Shown: positions 44,238 through 54,728, counted from the first letter of the stretch. The stretch: DNA of 64,000 bases from CAVOGJ01 sp963700865 (GCA_963700865.1 CAVOZC010000018.1:930001-994000), one strand, 5' to 3'. Numbers and translations: made by a program. The notes: a model not told the origin generated them from the sequence alone.

Positions 44238-46433
44238 ATGGCTACCGACAAGACACAGTTTCAAACGCCGGGCGAACGCAAGCGAGCGCTGGACTTAAGC
44301 CGCCAGCCGACCAAGCCGCCGACGTCGGTCAAGGGGTACGATCCCCAGCGATTCCTGGGATCGGGTGCTTTTGGCGAAGTGTGGGTCGCCCTCGATCGAA
44401 ATACAGGTCGCCAGGTCGCCATCAAGTTCTTCGCTCATCGCTCCAGCGTGAATTGGTCCTCTCTGTCACGTGAGGTTGAGAAGCTGGTCTTTCTGTCGGC
44501 CGACCGTTATGTCGTGCAGCTGCTCGACGTGGGCTGGAACGCCGATCCGCCATACTATGTGATGGAGTACATCGAGAACGGCTCGTTGGACGACTATCTC
44601 CGCGAGCAGGGATCGCTGCCGGTGGCCGAGGCGGTCACGCTGTTTCGCGAGATTGCCATTGGCCTCTCGCACGCGCATGGCAAAGGCATTCTGCATTGCG
44701 ACCTCAAGCCGGCAAACGTGCTCTTGGATCAGGACCACATGCCGCGGCTGGCCGACTTTGGCCAATCGCGGATGACGAGCGAGCAACATCCGGCGTTGGG
44801 GACTCTATTCTATATGGCGCCCGAACAAGCCGGCATGGACGCGGTCCCCGATGCCCGCTGGGACGTGTACGCTCTCGGGTCGGTTCTTTACTGCATGCTC
44901 ACGGGGACACCGCCGCATCGTTCGGCCGAGGCGATCGATGCCATCGATTCCGTCTCGGGGCTCCCCGAGCGGTTACAGCGTTATCGCGAATACATCGCCA
45001 GCCAGCCCCCGGCCATGCTGCATCGTCGGATACGCGGAGTCGACCGTCGGCTTGCTGAGATCGTTGACAAGTGCATCGCTCCCGACCCCAAGAACCGTTT
45101 CCCCCATGTGCAAAGCGTGCTGCTTGCCTTGCGCGAACGGGACGAGTCCCAGTTGCGTGTCCCCCTGCAGTTGCTGGGCATCGCGGGTCCCCTGCTGCTG
45201 CTATTGATCATGGCGGTCTTTGGTTTCCGAGGTTATGAGCGCGCTATCCAGCGTTCGCAAAAGCTGGCCATTGAAACGACACTGCAGGTCAATCGTTTCG
45301 CCGCGGAGGGAGAAGCCCGCAACGTAGCGAATGAACTTGAGGAGCGATTTCTGGCGATTTCCGACGTCAGCAGTCGGCCTGAATTGCCGCAACTTGTCGA
45401 AGCCACCACGAGCGATGCAGCGATCGTCGAATACCTGGCGTTGATCGGAGATGTGAACGCGGACGATTCGCTGGTACAGGGCGCCCGGTCTGAACTGATG
45501 GAATCCGCGGCTCTGGAACCGCTCGCGAATTACGTGCGGACCCTGATGATCGATCGGCGGTTGCCGCCCGTGGCCAGTTGGTTGATTACCGACCAGCAAG
45601 GGACCATGTTGGCCGCTGCCTTCAGCGACCCTCCCAGTACGTCACCGGTTGGGGACAATTTCGCCTATCGCTCCTACTTCCATGGACGTGAACGGGACGA
45701 TCAAGTGCGGCGGGCCAACACACCGCTCGGTCGGCCCCGCCTCTCGGCCCCCTTCACCAGCACGGCGACCAATACCTACAAGGTGGCGATCTCCGCGCCA
45801 ATACGTTCCGCGACGGAGACGGTCGGCGTGCTGGCGATGACGTTCGAACTGGGACAGTTTGTCCGCTTTCCCCAGTCACGTGACCAATGCGCCGTGCTGA
45901 TTGATGGTCGAAGCAATGACTTTCAAGGCCTGATTCTCCAGCATCCGCTTTACGAATCCTTGCAAAAGACGCATCGCCGCATCCCGTTTGACATCAGTGA
46001 CCCCGCCTACCGAGTCGACGTGGAGCGGCTGCTCGACAAGGCACATCCCGAGCATACCGACCCTCTCGGACGCAGTTCCTATGGCGAGGACTATCGAGGT
46101 CCCTGGATCACGTGGGCGGCCTCGGTGGCCTTCGACGCCTTTGACCCGGACGGGAACCCGGCCGACTATGGAGACACACGTTTATTGTTACTCGTCGAAC
46201 GCAGAAAAAGTACGACTGTCGAACCGGTAACGCAGTTGGCTCATACGCTCTTTCGTGAAGGGGCGACGGCACTGGCGGTGGTCGTCATTGTTTCCATTGC
46301 CCTCTGGTACTTTGTGCTCCGCATGTTGGGTAATGCAAAAGTCACGTCGGTTCGGAGTTACCTGGATGGCGACTCGTCGCAATCGGTCCATTCGCGTGAA
46401 ACGCTGGAAATGCCGACGATACGCAGCCACTAA
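44238..46433 (+). CDS. Membrane Ser/Thr protein kinase with Cache-like sensor domain
   Basis: This is a 731-residue protein. The kinase domain has a glycine loop GSGAFGEVW (41-49), Lys63 in VAIKFF, HCDLKPAN (153-160, HCD replacing the usual HRD), DFGQS (173-177) and APEQ (194-197). A membrane helix at about 309-331 leads to a ~350-residue extracytoplasmic region. There, WLITDQQGTMLAAAFSD and AYRSYFHGRERDD resemble double-Cache ligand-binding domains. A second membrane helix lies near 680-703 and a short tail follows. It should sense an external ligand and phosphorylate cytoplasmic targets. The cyclase gene starts 6 bp after its stop, so the two form an operon. Confidence 0.88.
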   Translation: MATDKTQFQTPGERKRALDLSRQPTKPPTSVKGYDPQRFLGSGAFGEVWVALDRNTGRQVAIKFFAHRSSVNWSSLSREVEKLVFLSADRYVVQLLDVGWNADPPYYVMEYIENGSLDDYLREQGSLPVAEAVTLFREIAIGLSHAHGKGILHCDLKPANVLLDQDHMPRLADFGQSRMTSEQHPALGTLFYMAPEQAGMDAVPDARWDVYALGSVLYCMLTGTPPHRSAEAIDAIDSVSGLPERLQRYREYIASQPPAMLHRRIRGVDRRLAEIVDKCIAPDPKNRFPHVQSVLLALRERDESQLRVPLQLLGIAGPLLLLLIMAVFGFRGYERAIQRSQKLAIETTLQVNRFAAEGEARNVANELEERFLAISDVSSRPELPQLVEATTSDAAIVEYLALIGDVNADDSLVQGARSELMESAALEPLANYVRTLMIDRRLPPVASWLITDQQGTMLAAAFSDPPSTSPVGDNFAYRSYFHGRERDDQVRRANTPLGRPRLSAPFTSTATNTYKVAISAPIRSATETVGVLAMTFELGQFVRFPQSRDQCAVLIDGRSNDFQGLILQHPLYESLQKTHRRIPFDISDPAYRVDVERLLDKAHPEHTDPLGRSSYGEDYRGPWITWAASVAFDAFDPDGNPADYGDTRLLLLVERRKSTTVEPVTQLAHTLFREGATALAVVVIVSIALWYFVLRMLGNAKVTSVRSYLDGDSSQSVHSRETLEMPTIRSH

Positions 46434-46438
46434 CAAGC

Positions 46439-48238
46439 GTGGCGCGTGAACGGCGGTTCGGAGTTACCATGGATCTTGTCGCACAAGGCGCTGCACGCTC
46501 ACAACGCTGGCGGAAACGCCTGCCGGAACGCGTGCCGATTATTCTGGGTCGTACGACGTCTGGTTGGGCCGTCCCCTGGGATGAACACATTTCGCGCCGC
46601 CATGCACAATTGACATTGCGGCACGAGACGCTGGAAGTCGTGCGGACCGAATCGTCCCGCAATCCGATCTTTGTGCGTGGCAAGGAGACGCTCCGCGCGG
46701 AACTTCACGCGGGAGAACACTTTGTGATTGGGGGTACGACCTTTACGCTGACCGATGCGCGGGCACTGGTGACCCAGGACGAAGCGACTCCCATGTCGCA
46801 GCAGAAGTACTCGGCCAGCTTGCTCCGCGAAACGCGTTATCGAGATGCCGATCAACGGATCGACGTGCTCAGCCGGCTGCCCGATCTGATTCAGGGAGCC
46901 AGCAGCGACGCGGAACTTTTCTCACGTTTGGTCAATGTCTTGCTGCTCGGCGTCGCCCGCGCCCAGCGAGTGGCCATCGTCGATGCCAGCTTTGCCACGG
47001 ACGCGACTGCCATGCGGATCCTGCACTGGGACGCGACCACCGCGGGTCGGGATGATTTTCGGCCGAGCGAGCGACTGATTCAACAGGCGGTCGGAGAGGT
47101 TGAATCGATCATTCATATCTGGAATGAAACCGCTCGGCTGCAACCCCGTTACACGCAGGGGGACAACATGGACTGGGCCTTTTGCACCCCCGTGCCCGGC
47201 AAGGCTTGCCAGGGATGGGCGCTCTACGTGGCCGGAACCTTTTCCGCTGATCCCGCGACGCCGACGCCGGCAGCCACCGAATTCTGCGATGATCTCAAAT
47301 TCACCGAGTCGGCGGCCGCGATGCTGGGTCATCTGCGGGACATCAAGCAACTCGAACGAGGCCACGCGGCACTCAGCCAGTTCTTCTCGCCCCTCGTGCT
47401 CGACGTCCTGGACGTCGATGATCCGGAGACGGTGCTCGCGCCACGACAGGCGCAAGTATCCATCATGTTCTGCGACCTTCGCGGTTTTTCGCTCCATGCG
47501 GAGCGATCGGCGGATGATCTGTTTGGCTTGCTCGATCGTGTCAGCGAGGCGCTGGGCGTGATGACTCGACACATCCTGCAGGAGAGCGGCGTTGTCGGTG
47601 ACTTTCAAGGAGATTCGGTCATGGGTTTCTGGGGGTGGCCGCTGCCACAACCTGACGCGGCGCTCCGCGCGTGCCAGACGGCATTGGCCATCCGCCGGGA
47701 AATCGCCGCCGCGCATCTCAACGCGCAACATCCCCTTGCCGATTTCGCCTTGGGCGTCGGCATCGCGACCGGGCCGGCGGTGGCGGGGAAGATCGGTACG
47801 ATTGATCAGTTCAAAGTCACCGTCTTCGGACCCATCGTCAACCTGGCCGCGCGACTGGAGGCGATGACCAAGGATTGGAAAACAACGATTTTGGTCGACG
47901 AGGCCACGGCCCGGGCCGTCGAGGGACGACTGCCGGCAAACCTTGGGCGACTGCGACCGCTGGCCAAGGTCCAACCGTACGGGATGACGGGCGCCGTGGG
48001 CTTGCAGGAACTTCTGCTGGCAGAAGACCAATGTCCGGAGGTCGACGCGAGTCAATTGCGGGCCACGATCGAATGTCAACGAGCCCTGGCGGCGAGGGAC
48101 TGGGCGGAGGTTCACCGTTTATTGGCGTTGCTCTCCACTCACGACGGCTTTCGCGACTTCATGGAAAATTGGCTTGCCCATCATCCCCCACCCACGCTCG
48201 ACGCGTGGGACGGCGTGATCCGCATGCCTTCAAAGTAG
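46439..48238 (+). CDS. FHA-domain class III adenylate/guanylate cyclase
   Basis: This is a 599-residue protein. Residues about 30-105 form an FHA domain (ILGRTTSGWAVPWDEHISRR, SRRHAQL) that would bind phosphothreonine. A GAF-like region covers about 150-310. The class III cyclase domain (about 340-530) has the metal-binding aspartate in VSIMFCDLRGFSLHAE, the GVVGDFQGDSVMGFWG motif and FKVTVFGPIVNLAARLEA. The aspartate or threonine that often follows VxG is proline. The start is a GTG at 46439; an ATG at 46469 is an alternative. Its location 6 bp after the sensor kinase suggests that phosphorylation controls nucleotide synthesis through the FHA domain. Confidence 0.87.
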   Translation: MARERRFGVTMDLVAQGAARSQRWRKRLPERVPIILGRTTSGWAVPWDEHISRRHAQLTLRHETLEVVRTESSRNPIFVRGKETLRAELHAGEHFVIGGTTFTLTDARALVTQDEATPMSQQKYSASLLRETRYRDADQRIDVLSRLPDLIQGASSDAELFSRLVNVLLLGVARAQRVAIVDASFATDATAMRILHWDATTAGRDDFRPSERLIQQAVGEVESIIHIWNETARLQPRYTQGDNMDWAFCTPVPGKACQGWALYVAGTFSADPATPTPAATEFCDDLKFTESAAAMLGHLRDIKQLERGHAALSQFFSPLVLDVLDVDDPETVLAPRQAQVSIMFCDLRGFSLHAERSADDLFGLLDRVSEALGVMTRHILQESGVVGDFQGDSVMGFWGWPLPQPDAALRACQTALAIRREIAAAHLNAQHPLADFALGVGIATGPAVAGKIGTIDQFKVTVFGPIVNLAARLEAMTKDWKTTILVDEATARAVEGRLPANLGRLRPLAKVQPYGMTGAVGLQELLLAEDQCPEVDASQLRATIECQRALAARDWAEVHRLLALLSTHDGFRDFMENWLAHHPPPTLDAWDGVIRMPSK

Positions 48239-50947
48239 GCCAGGAAACCCAAAGTCACGCGGCACGTCCCCCATCGCCTTGGGGGGGAGGACATGCAGTC
48301 CGGGGCCGCCGGGGCTGTGCGCCAGATCGCTGGGCCAGGCGATACGATTCCAGGGTGTGGCCAGATCAATCCATTCAAACGGCCATGCCTCCGCCCCATC
48401 GCCGGCCTGCAAGGCTCGATCGATGCTTCGGTACATTCGAGCCGGCCCCGCGACTGGCCAATGATCCAACACCAGCAGGTCAAGGTGGCCATCTTGATCC
48501 ATATCCAGCGGCACGACGTGATAGATCACCGACAGGTCCTGCCCACCTGCTTCGTTGGTCGGAACGAAATCGATGAACGTTCGCAGTTCGTAATTACCCA
48601 GCCCCTTATTGATCGCCACGTACGACTGACCTTCATCTTGCGTGTCATCATCGGCGACAAGCAAGAGATCGCGGTCGCCATCTCCATCGAGGTCGATCGG
48701 ATGCCGCATGCTCAACCCGTGATCGGTCGGACCTCGCAGTAAAACCGTCGCTTGATCAAAGCCAAAGCTCCCGTCTCCCTGACCGTAAGCGACTTTCAAT
48801 TCAAATGTGAAGTATCCGCCCCATTGGACTTCATTGATCAGTAGGTCGAGGACGCCATTTTCGTTTACGTCCTCCAGCCACATTGAGACATTTCGCCGGC
48901 GTTGCGCGACACGTTGCAGAGGAGCCTGTAAATTGAATTTTCCATCAATCGTCCCGCGGCACGTCTGGACGTACCAATCGTCTTCATCATCAGGCACCCC
49001 TGTCGTGGATCGCACAAGCAGGTCGCACCGACCGTCACCGTCGATATCACCGAAGTCAATAATCTGCCGCTCCGGTGGCAGGTTACCGAGGAAATCGACG
49101 CGAACGTGATGATCGAGCAAGGTCAGACGGGCCAGATACCGATTGTCCCTCACCCAGGCCACGAGCAGTTGCCGATCATCCATCACCGAAAGCTCAACAT
49201 CACACGTGTCGTCCTCCGCGATGAACAAGAGGGTGTCTGGTAAGCTCCCCGCCAAATCGATCGACAACTCCTCACCCCGCTGAAAATCGGGCAATACCCC
49301 TTCTCCGCGGCTTACGCGACGAAGCGTCCTGGAGTTGACGAGCACGAAGATGTCTCGTGCGGGGAGCGGCGGGGCGAGCGGAAATGTTGGGGCCACTTGC
49401 GTGTTCGTCTGGCAACGCAATCGCACGGGCTGGCTACCCTGCTCGCCTCTCCCGCGCAGCGTGGCGCGGTTCCATTCCAATTGGTAGTGACCTTTGCCAT
49501 TGGTCACGGCAAAGGGCTCTGCCGTCGTCGACCGGGTCTGGTTGTCGAGTTGGCCGTTGCCGTTGAGATCGAGGAATACCCGGGCACCCGCGATTCCTGG
49601 CTCAGCAGACTGCCGGAAGCCGTCTGCGTCGAGGTCCGTCCAGACTTGACCCTGGCAGGCCGCTGGTGCAGGGAGCGCCGCGGCCCGGTGCCAGGCGATC
49701 CCGATCGCGGACACGGCGAGGCAGCACGCCAACGTGGCGAACAGGATACCTGCCGGGTTGGCCTTTCTGCGCAGGGATCGCCTGCGGGCCAACGTCGGTT
49801 GACCTGACAAAAACGCCTGCAGGTCATCGGCGAATTGACCGGCCGATGCGTAACGGTCGTGGGGATCGAGCGCAATGGCCTTGAGAGTGATCGCATCCAG
49901 CAAGCGGCTGATGGGCTCCGTTGGCCGGCCTTTTCCTCGTCTGGTGCGCATCGCACGAATCTTACTCGGGGCGGTCTTCCCCACCGATTCGAGTGACCGG
50001 ATCAATTCCTTGAGACTTCCCGAGGTGTCGAGGGGCAGCTCGCCGGCCAGCGTTTCGAAAAGCAACAAGCCGAGCGAAAACACGTCACTGGCAGCACTGA
50101 CCGGTCCTGGCACGGCGCCGAGTTGCTCCGGACTGGCCCAAGGCAATGACCCGACAAACTGCCCCGTCTTGGTATGATCCGGATCGGATGGCTCGAACAG
50201 GATTTCATGAGCCAGCCCAAAATCCAGGATGTGCGGTTCTCCCCGCGCGTCAACGCGAATATTGGACGGCTTAAGATCACGATGCACAATCCCCTTGCGG
50301 TGTGCGGCCTCGACCGCCCGGCAGATGCGGACAAATAAGAAAACAATCTCTTTGATTGAGAACGCTCCCGCGCCTTCCGGAGGATCATGCAGTCGATCTT
50401 TCAGCCAATCGTCAAGATTCTGGCCATCCACATAGCGCATAATGACGACCGGTGTCCCCTCGTCCGTACTGCAGCGGTCAATGACATTGGCAATCTGCGG
50501 ATGATTCAATTCGACGAGCAACCGGACCTCGCGATCGAATCGTTTCCGTGCCGAAGTGGAAGACAGAGCACCGCCATACATGGCTTTGATGGCTACCGTT
50601 TGACCCGTAGAGATCTGCACAGCGCGAAACACAGACGCCTGGCCACCGGCACCAATCCGACCCTTGATTTCGTAACCGGGGAGCTGCAGGCGAATCCCGC
50701 GGGGCGTCAAGCGGGAATTTGGGGCGGCCGCAAAGGTCGTTGACGCGGCAGCTCCCAGCGTTTCGTCAATCTGGCCCAGTTTCCGGATCTCCTCACGCAG
50801 GTTGTCGCGCAAGTCCGGATGGTCGGTAAGCAGTTGCGCAAGAGCGGAAGGATCGCTGTCGCCGCGGGAGAGCAACAGTTGTTCGACGAGCGCGCGAGCA
50901 CGATGAGATGAATCCATCGTGGTTGCGTTTTGTTCATCATCAGTCAT
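48230..50947 (-). CDS. Ser/Thr protein kinase with SdrD-B-like and FG-GAP repeats
   Basis: This is a 905-residue protein. The kinase domain (about 90-385) has GRIGAGGQASVF, VAIKAM, HRDLKPSN, DFGLAH and SPEQLG, so it looks active. A membrane helix (ANPAGILFATLACCLAVSAI) lies near 410-430. Outside it is an SdrD-B-like segment, VWTDLDADGFRQSAEPGIAG then FLDLNGNGQLD. Then come FG-GAP/VCBS calcium repeats of the integrin propeller type: DFGDIDGDGRCDLLV, WLEDVNENGVLDLLI, PIDLDGDGDRDLLLV and PLDMDQDGHLDLLVL. It may be a surface sensor. The gene is convergent with the cyclase gene and overlaps it by 9 bp. Confidence 0.87.
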   Translation of the reverse strand: MTDDEQNATTMDSSHRARALVEQLLLSRGDSDPSALAQLLTDHPDLRDNLREEIRKLGQIDETLGAAASTTFAAAPNSRLTPRGIRLQLPGYEIKGRIGAGGQASVFRAVQISTGQTVAIKAMYGGALSSTSARKRFDREVRLLVELNHPQIANVIDRCSTDEGTPVVIMRYVDGQNLDDWLKDRLHDPPEGAGAFSIKEIVFLFVRICRAVEAAHRKGIVHRDLKPSNIRVDARGEPHILDFGLAHEILFEPSDPDHTKTGQFVGSLPWASPEQLGAVPGPVSAASDVFSLGLLLFETLAGELPLDTSGSLKELIRSLESVGKTAPSKIRAMRTRRGKGRPTEPISRLLDAITLKAIALDPHDRYASAGQFADDLQAFLSGQPTLARRRSLRRKANPAGILFATLACCLAVSAIGIAWHRAAALPAPAACQGQVWTDLDADGFRQSAEPGIAGARVFLDLNGNGQLDNQTRSTTAEPFAVTNGKGHYQLEWNRATLRGRGEQGSQPVRLRCQTNTQVAPTFPLAPPLPARDIFVLVNSRTLRRVSRGEGVLPDFQRGEELSIDLAGSLPDTLLFIAEDDTCDVELSVMDDRQLLVAWVRDNRYLARLTLLDHHVRVDFLGNLPPERQIIDFGDIDGDGRCDLLVRSTTGVPDDEDDWYVQTCRGTIDGKFNLQAPLQRVAQRRRNVSMWLEDVNENGVLDLLINEVQWGGYFTFELKVAYGQGDGSFGFDQATVLLRGPTDHGLSMRHPIDLDGDGDRDLLLVADDDTQDEGQSYVAINKGLGNYELRTFIDFVPTNEAGGQDLSVIYHVVPLDMDQDGHLDLLVLDHWPVAGPARMYRSIDRALQAGDGAEAWPFEWIDLATPWNRIAWPSDLAHSPGGPGLHVLPPKAMGDVPRDFGFPGLL

Positions 50948-51131
50948 GGCAAGACTCGTGGCTCAGCCACTGGATTATAGATACCGCCGTCATCGGTTGC
51001 TACGAAGCTGGCGGCCAGATTCTCCGGACCCCAGGGTCGGTCAGGATCGTGGCTGTGGCTTCGTGCCGCAGCTTGCTGGGCAAGATGGCCCAGCTACGCT
51101 TGTCGAACCAAAAATCGCAACTTGACAAAAT

Positions 51132-52163
51132 CTAGCGGGTAGCGGTCGTCGGCAAGGCAACCCCCAACCGCCGCGCCATGCGTCGCACGGCATTGCGGTC
51201 GAGATGGAGCAGCCGAGCCGCGGCCGTCTGGTTGAAATGCGTGCGTTCCAGCGTGCGCTGCAAATGCATCCGCTCGACCGCCTCCATCGTGGGCCAAGGG
51301 GCGTCTTCGTGCTGCAAGGAAGCAGCATCGTTTTCGCGTGAGTACGGGACGGCGTGCGGCACCAAGGGGATCGCGGCGATTTCTTCCGGGAGGTGTTCGA
51401 TATCGATGATCGACGTACTGAAGAGAGCCGCTCGCTCCAGCACGTTGCTGAGTTGGCGAACATTGCCTGGCCAGTCGAAGCGGACCAGCGCTTCCAAGGC
51501 CGCTGCGGAAACCTGTTTGCGTTCCAGGCCCAATTGAATTTCCAATCGCGCGAGAATGGAGTGGACCAGAGGGGGCACGTCCTCTCGGCGAGCGGCCAGG
51601 CCCTGTGTCTGAATGGCTACCACATGTAGACGATAATAAAGGTCTTCGCGAAATCGTCCCATGGCGACTTCTTGCCGCAAGTCTCGATTGGTGGCGGCAA
51701 TCACGCGCACATCGAGTGGGTACTCGCGCAGCCCACCCACCGGCACGACGACTCGTTGCTGCAGCGTGCGGAGCAATTTGGCTTGCAGCTGTATGTCCAG
51801 CTCGCCAATTTCGTCGAGAAAAATGGTACCCCCATCCGCGGCTCGAAACGCCCCCAACGACGGATAGTGGGCGCCGGTGAAGGCTCCTTTCTCATGGCCG
51901 AAAAGCTGGCTGGCAAACAATGCGTCGCTGGCTGCCGCGCAATCGACGGGAACAAATGGCTGCGTCGACCGACAGCCGCTCGCATGCAGCGAGCGGGCCA
52001 CCAACTCCTTGCCCGTTCCGGAGGGGCCGGTGATCAAAACAGTGGCCAGATGGCGACTGACGACCTCGATTTCGCTCCGGATACGCACGGCCCAGGGGGA
52101 AACACCAACAATCGATCCGGGACGCGACGGCACGTCGGTGCCCTGTGCTTGTTCGCCGATCAT
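51132..52163 (-). CDS. Sigma-54-dependent transcriptional activator without receiver domain
   Basis: This is a 343-residue protein. The AAA+ domain has Walker A GPSGTGKE, the sigma-54 contact loop GAFTGA, Walker B TIFLDEIGEL and the arginine region RFREDLYYRL. The C-terminus is a Fis-type helix-turn-helix (NQTAAARLLHLDRNAVRRMA). There is only ~15 residues before the AAA+ domain, so no response-regulator input is present. Activity must be controlled by a partner, by expression or by another ligand. It is divergent from the ECF sigma gene. Confidence 0.92.
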   Translation of the reverse strand: MIGEQAQGTDVPSRPGSIVGVSPWAVRIRSEIEVVSRHLATVLITGPSGTGKELVARSLHASGCRSTQPFVPVDCAAASDALFASQLFGHEKGAFTGAHYPSLGAFRAADGGTIFLDEIGELDIQLQAKLLRTLQQRVVVPVGGLREYPLDVRVIAATNRDLRQEVAMGRFREDLYYRLHVVAIQTQGLAARREDVPPLVHSILARLEIQLGLERKQVSAAALEALVRFDWPGNVRQLSNVLERAALFSTSIIDIEHLPEEIAAIPLVPHAVPYSRENDAASLQHEDAPWPTMEAVERMHLQRTLERTHFNQTAAARLLHLDRNAVRRMARRLGVALPTTATR

Positions 52164-52424
52164 CCCGTGCCTCCATCGAAGACAACGACGTATCCCTGGG
52201 CGACGCGGGCTTTCGCGCGGATGTCCCCATGCTTCTTACAGCGCAAACGGACGACCTGGCGCGCACGAATCCCGTCAAATTGGCCGACATTAAATGGCTC
52301 ACCCAACGCCCGATGTGGACCGGACCCGGATTTCCGTGGGGCGACTTGACCAAGAAATGCTCGTCTTACGCCAGACAGCCCGATACAATGTCTGGGTGGG
52401 AACTCGGAGTTCGCGGGGAGGTGG

Positions 52425-53078
52425 TTGCTGATCTCGGAGCCATGTTGCTTGACCAATTCCATTGACGATTTGCAGTTGGCAACCCTGGCCGTGCAGGGGG
52501 ACGCCAACGCCCTCCGCTGTCTGTTGCTCCGACATCATGATGCGTTGCTTCGCACGATTCGCGCCGGCTTTCCAGCGTCCTTGAAGAGCGTGGCCGATGA
52601 AGAGGATGTGCTGCAAGTGACGCTGGCCGAGATCGCCGAGCGAATCGTGGACTTCGAACCACGGACGTCCTCCGGAGTCGGGGCCTGGTTGCGGAAAACG
52701 GCGGAAAGAAACCTGACCGATCTGATTCGATTTCATCGAGCTGCGAAGCGCGGAGGTCAGTCGCGGCGCGTGGAACATCCGCTACCGGCGACCGGGGAGC
52801 GAGAAGCTTGGCTGGAGTTCGTGTTCCAGCATTCGCTGACGCCCAGCCGCGCGGTAGCGGCAGAGGAAGCCCTCGCGGCGCTGCAGTTGGCGATGGAGCA
52901 GCTGCCGGAGGAATACCAGTCCGTGATTCGGCTGCGCTACCTGGAGGAACGGTCGATTGCCGAAACGGCCGGAGCCTTGCAGCGGTCCGAGGCCGCGGTC
53001 CGAGGTTTGAGCTATCGAGCCATGGTACGGCTTAAGCAAATCATGGGCCGCTACTCGCATTATTTCAGCCGCTCCTGA
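52425..53078 (+). CDS. ECF-type RNA polymerase sigma factor
   Basis: This is a 217-residue protein. Region 2 includes EEDVLQVTLAEIAERIVDFE and the DNA-melting part VGAWLRKTAERNLTDLIRFH. Region 4 includes LPEEYQSVIRLRYLEERSIA and the recognition helix around AGALQRSEAAVRGLSYRAMV. It should direct polymerase to a specific gene set. The start is a TTG at 52425 behind a GGGGAGG site. A Ser/Thr kinase gene follows 197 bp later; planctomycete ECF factors are often linked to such kinases. No anti-sigma gene is visible. Confidence 0.88.
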   Translation: MLISEPCCLTNSIDDLQLATLAVQGDANALRCLLLRHHDALLRTIRAGFPASLKSVADEEDVLQVTLAEIAERIVDFEPRTSSGVGAWLRKTAERNLTDLIRFHRAAKRGGQSRRVEHPLPATGEREAWLEFVFQHSLTPSRAVAAEEALAALQLAMEQLPEEYQSVIRLRYLEERSIAETAGALQRSEAAVRGLSYRAMVRLKQIMGRYSHYFSRS

Positions 53079-53275
53079 CGATGCGGGCGATCGGCCGCAG
53101 GCTGCCGAGCCCCGGAACGACGGTTTGGGCTGGCTGCGCAGGTGGCACCGCGGCCCCCAAGGCCCGGGCCAGCCACCACGTGGGGGGAATTGTTGCTGTC
53201 GAAGGCGCGACGACTTACACTCGATAAAGACGGGCGGAGATCAAAGAAGAGGCCGGTAGGCCAGGACCGAGGCAT

Positions 53276-54714
53276 ATGGTCGAACAAGAAGCGGAACAAT
53301 TCGCACGACAGGCGTTCGACCTGGGACTGCTGGATGAACGAGACCTGCAAGGTGTGTGGGCTCATTTTGGCACCCATGATGTGCCCGGCCCGGCGTTTAA
53401 GGATCACTTGCTGCGCCGCAGCCTGCTGACCAATTACCAGATCGACCGGATGGAAGCCGGCGAATCAGGCGGCTACTTCTACGGCGACTATAAAGTTCTC
53501 TATTTCGTGGGGAATGGGTCGTTTGCCCGCGTGTACCGCGCCGTCCATCGAGAAACCGGACAAGTCGTCGCGCTGAAGGTACTACGCAAGCGATACAGTG
53601 AGGAACCGCTGGAACTGCAACGATTTCTCCGCGAAGGTCAGGTGGGCACCACTCTTCGGCACCCCAACATCGTTCCGATCTACGAAGTCCATTCCGAGCG
53701 GAAGACGCATTTCCTGGTGATGGAATTTGTCGAAGGGCAGAGCCTCCGCGATTTTGTGCGAATCCGCAAGCAAGTCGAGCCGCTGGAAGCGAGTAAAATT
53801 ATGCTGGGAATCGTCGCCGGACTGGTGTACGCCAGCGAGAAAGGCGTCACGCACCGCGATTTGAAACTCTCCAACGTGCTGATCTCCAGCGACGGTAACC
53901 CCAAGATCGTCGACTTTGGGCTGGCGGCCGTTTCTAACGAAGGGCGGGGGGAGAGCTATTCGAATACGCGGACCATCGACTATGCCGCCTTGGAGAAGCT
54001 GACCGGGGTCGGCAAAGATGATCCGCGGAGCGACATTTTCTTTGCCGGTTGCATCTACTATCACATGCTCGCGGGCGTGCCCGCGCTGTCCGAAGATCGC
54101 CAGCAGCGGAAGAGCATGGATCGCTTTCGACGCATCAAACCCATTCGCGACGTGTTTCCCGACATTCCCCGCATGGTGGAACAAGCCGTGATGAAGTCGA
54201 TCGAACTCGACGCGGATAAGCGATATGCCAAGCCCGTCAATATGCTTGTCGACCTGAATAAAGCCATCAAGACCCTGGAAGCGACGGGAGAGCAGGCGGT
54301 GGAGAGCGCTCCGCTGGAAGGAGAAGCGAAGACGGTGCTCTTGATTGAATCGAATAGCAAGGTCCAGGATGCGGTCCGCGATTCACTCAAGAAACGTGGC
54401 TACCGCGTGCTGGTGATTGGTGATCCCGCACGAGGCTGGGATCGGATTCAGGCGGATCCGCGCCGCATCGATGGCGTCATTGTTTCCACCGCCGCCCTCG
54501 GGCAGGAGGCGCTGGAACTGTTCCAAAAGCTGGGCGCGAGAAAGAAACCGCCTCGGTGCCCTCGATCCTGCTGCTGGGCAAGCATCAAGCCCGCTCCCTG
54601 AAACGACTCTCGTTGACCGACCACCAGCGGGCCATCGCCATGCCTCTGAAAATGGCCGAGCTCCGCCAGGCGCTCTCCGAACTCGTCTCCGCGGCCGCGG
54701 CTCACCGCGCCTGA
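53276..54714 (+). CDS. Ser/Thr protein kinase with C-terminal receiver-like domain, frame-corrected
   Basis: This is a ~479-residue protein after joining frames. The kinase domain shows VGNGSFARVYRA, VALKVL, HRDLKLSN and DFGLAAVS; the APE motif region is altered to DYAALEKLTG. From about residue 355 the sequence KTVLLIESNSKVQDAVRDSL then YRVLVIGDPARGWDRI follows a response-regulator receiver fold. An indel at about 54537-54542 (GCGAGAAAGAA) shifts frame. The correct continuation is SVPSILLLGKHQARSLKRLS and a tail ending at 54714. The expected phospho-acceptor aspartate is not evident, so it may be a pseudo-receiver. Confidence 0.85.
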
Positions 54715-54728
54715 CGAATCGACCAACG

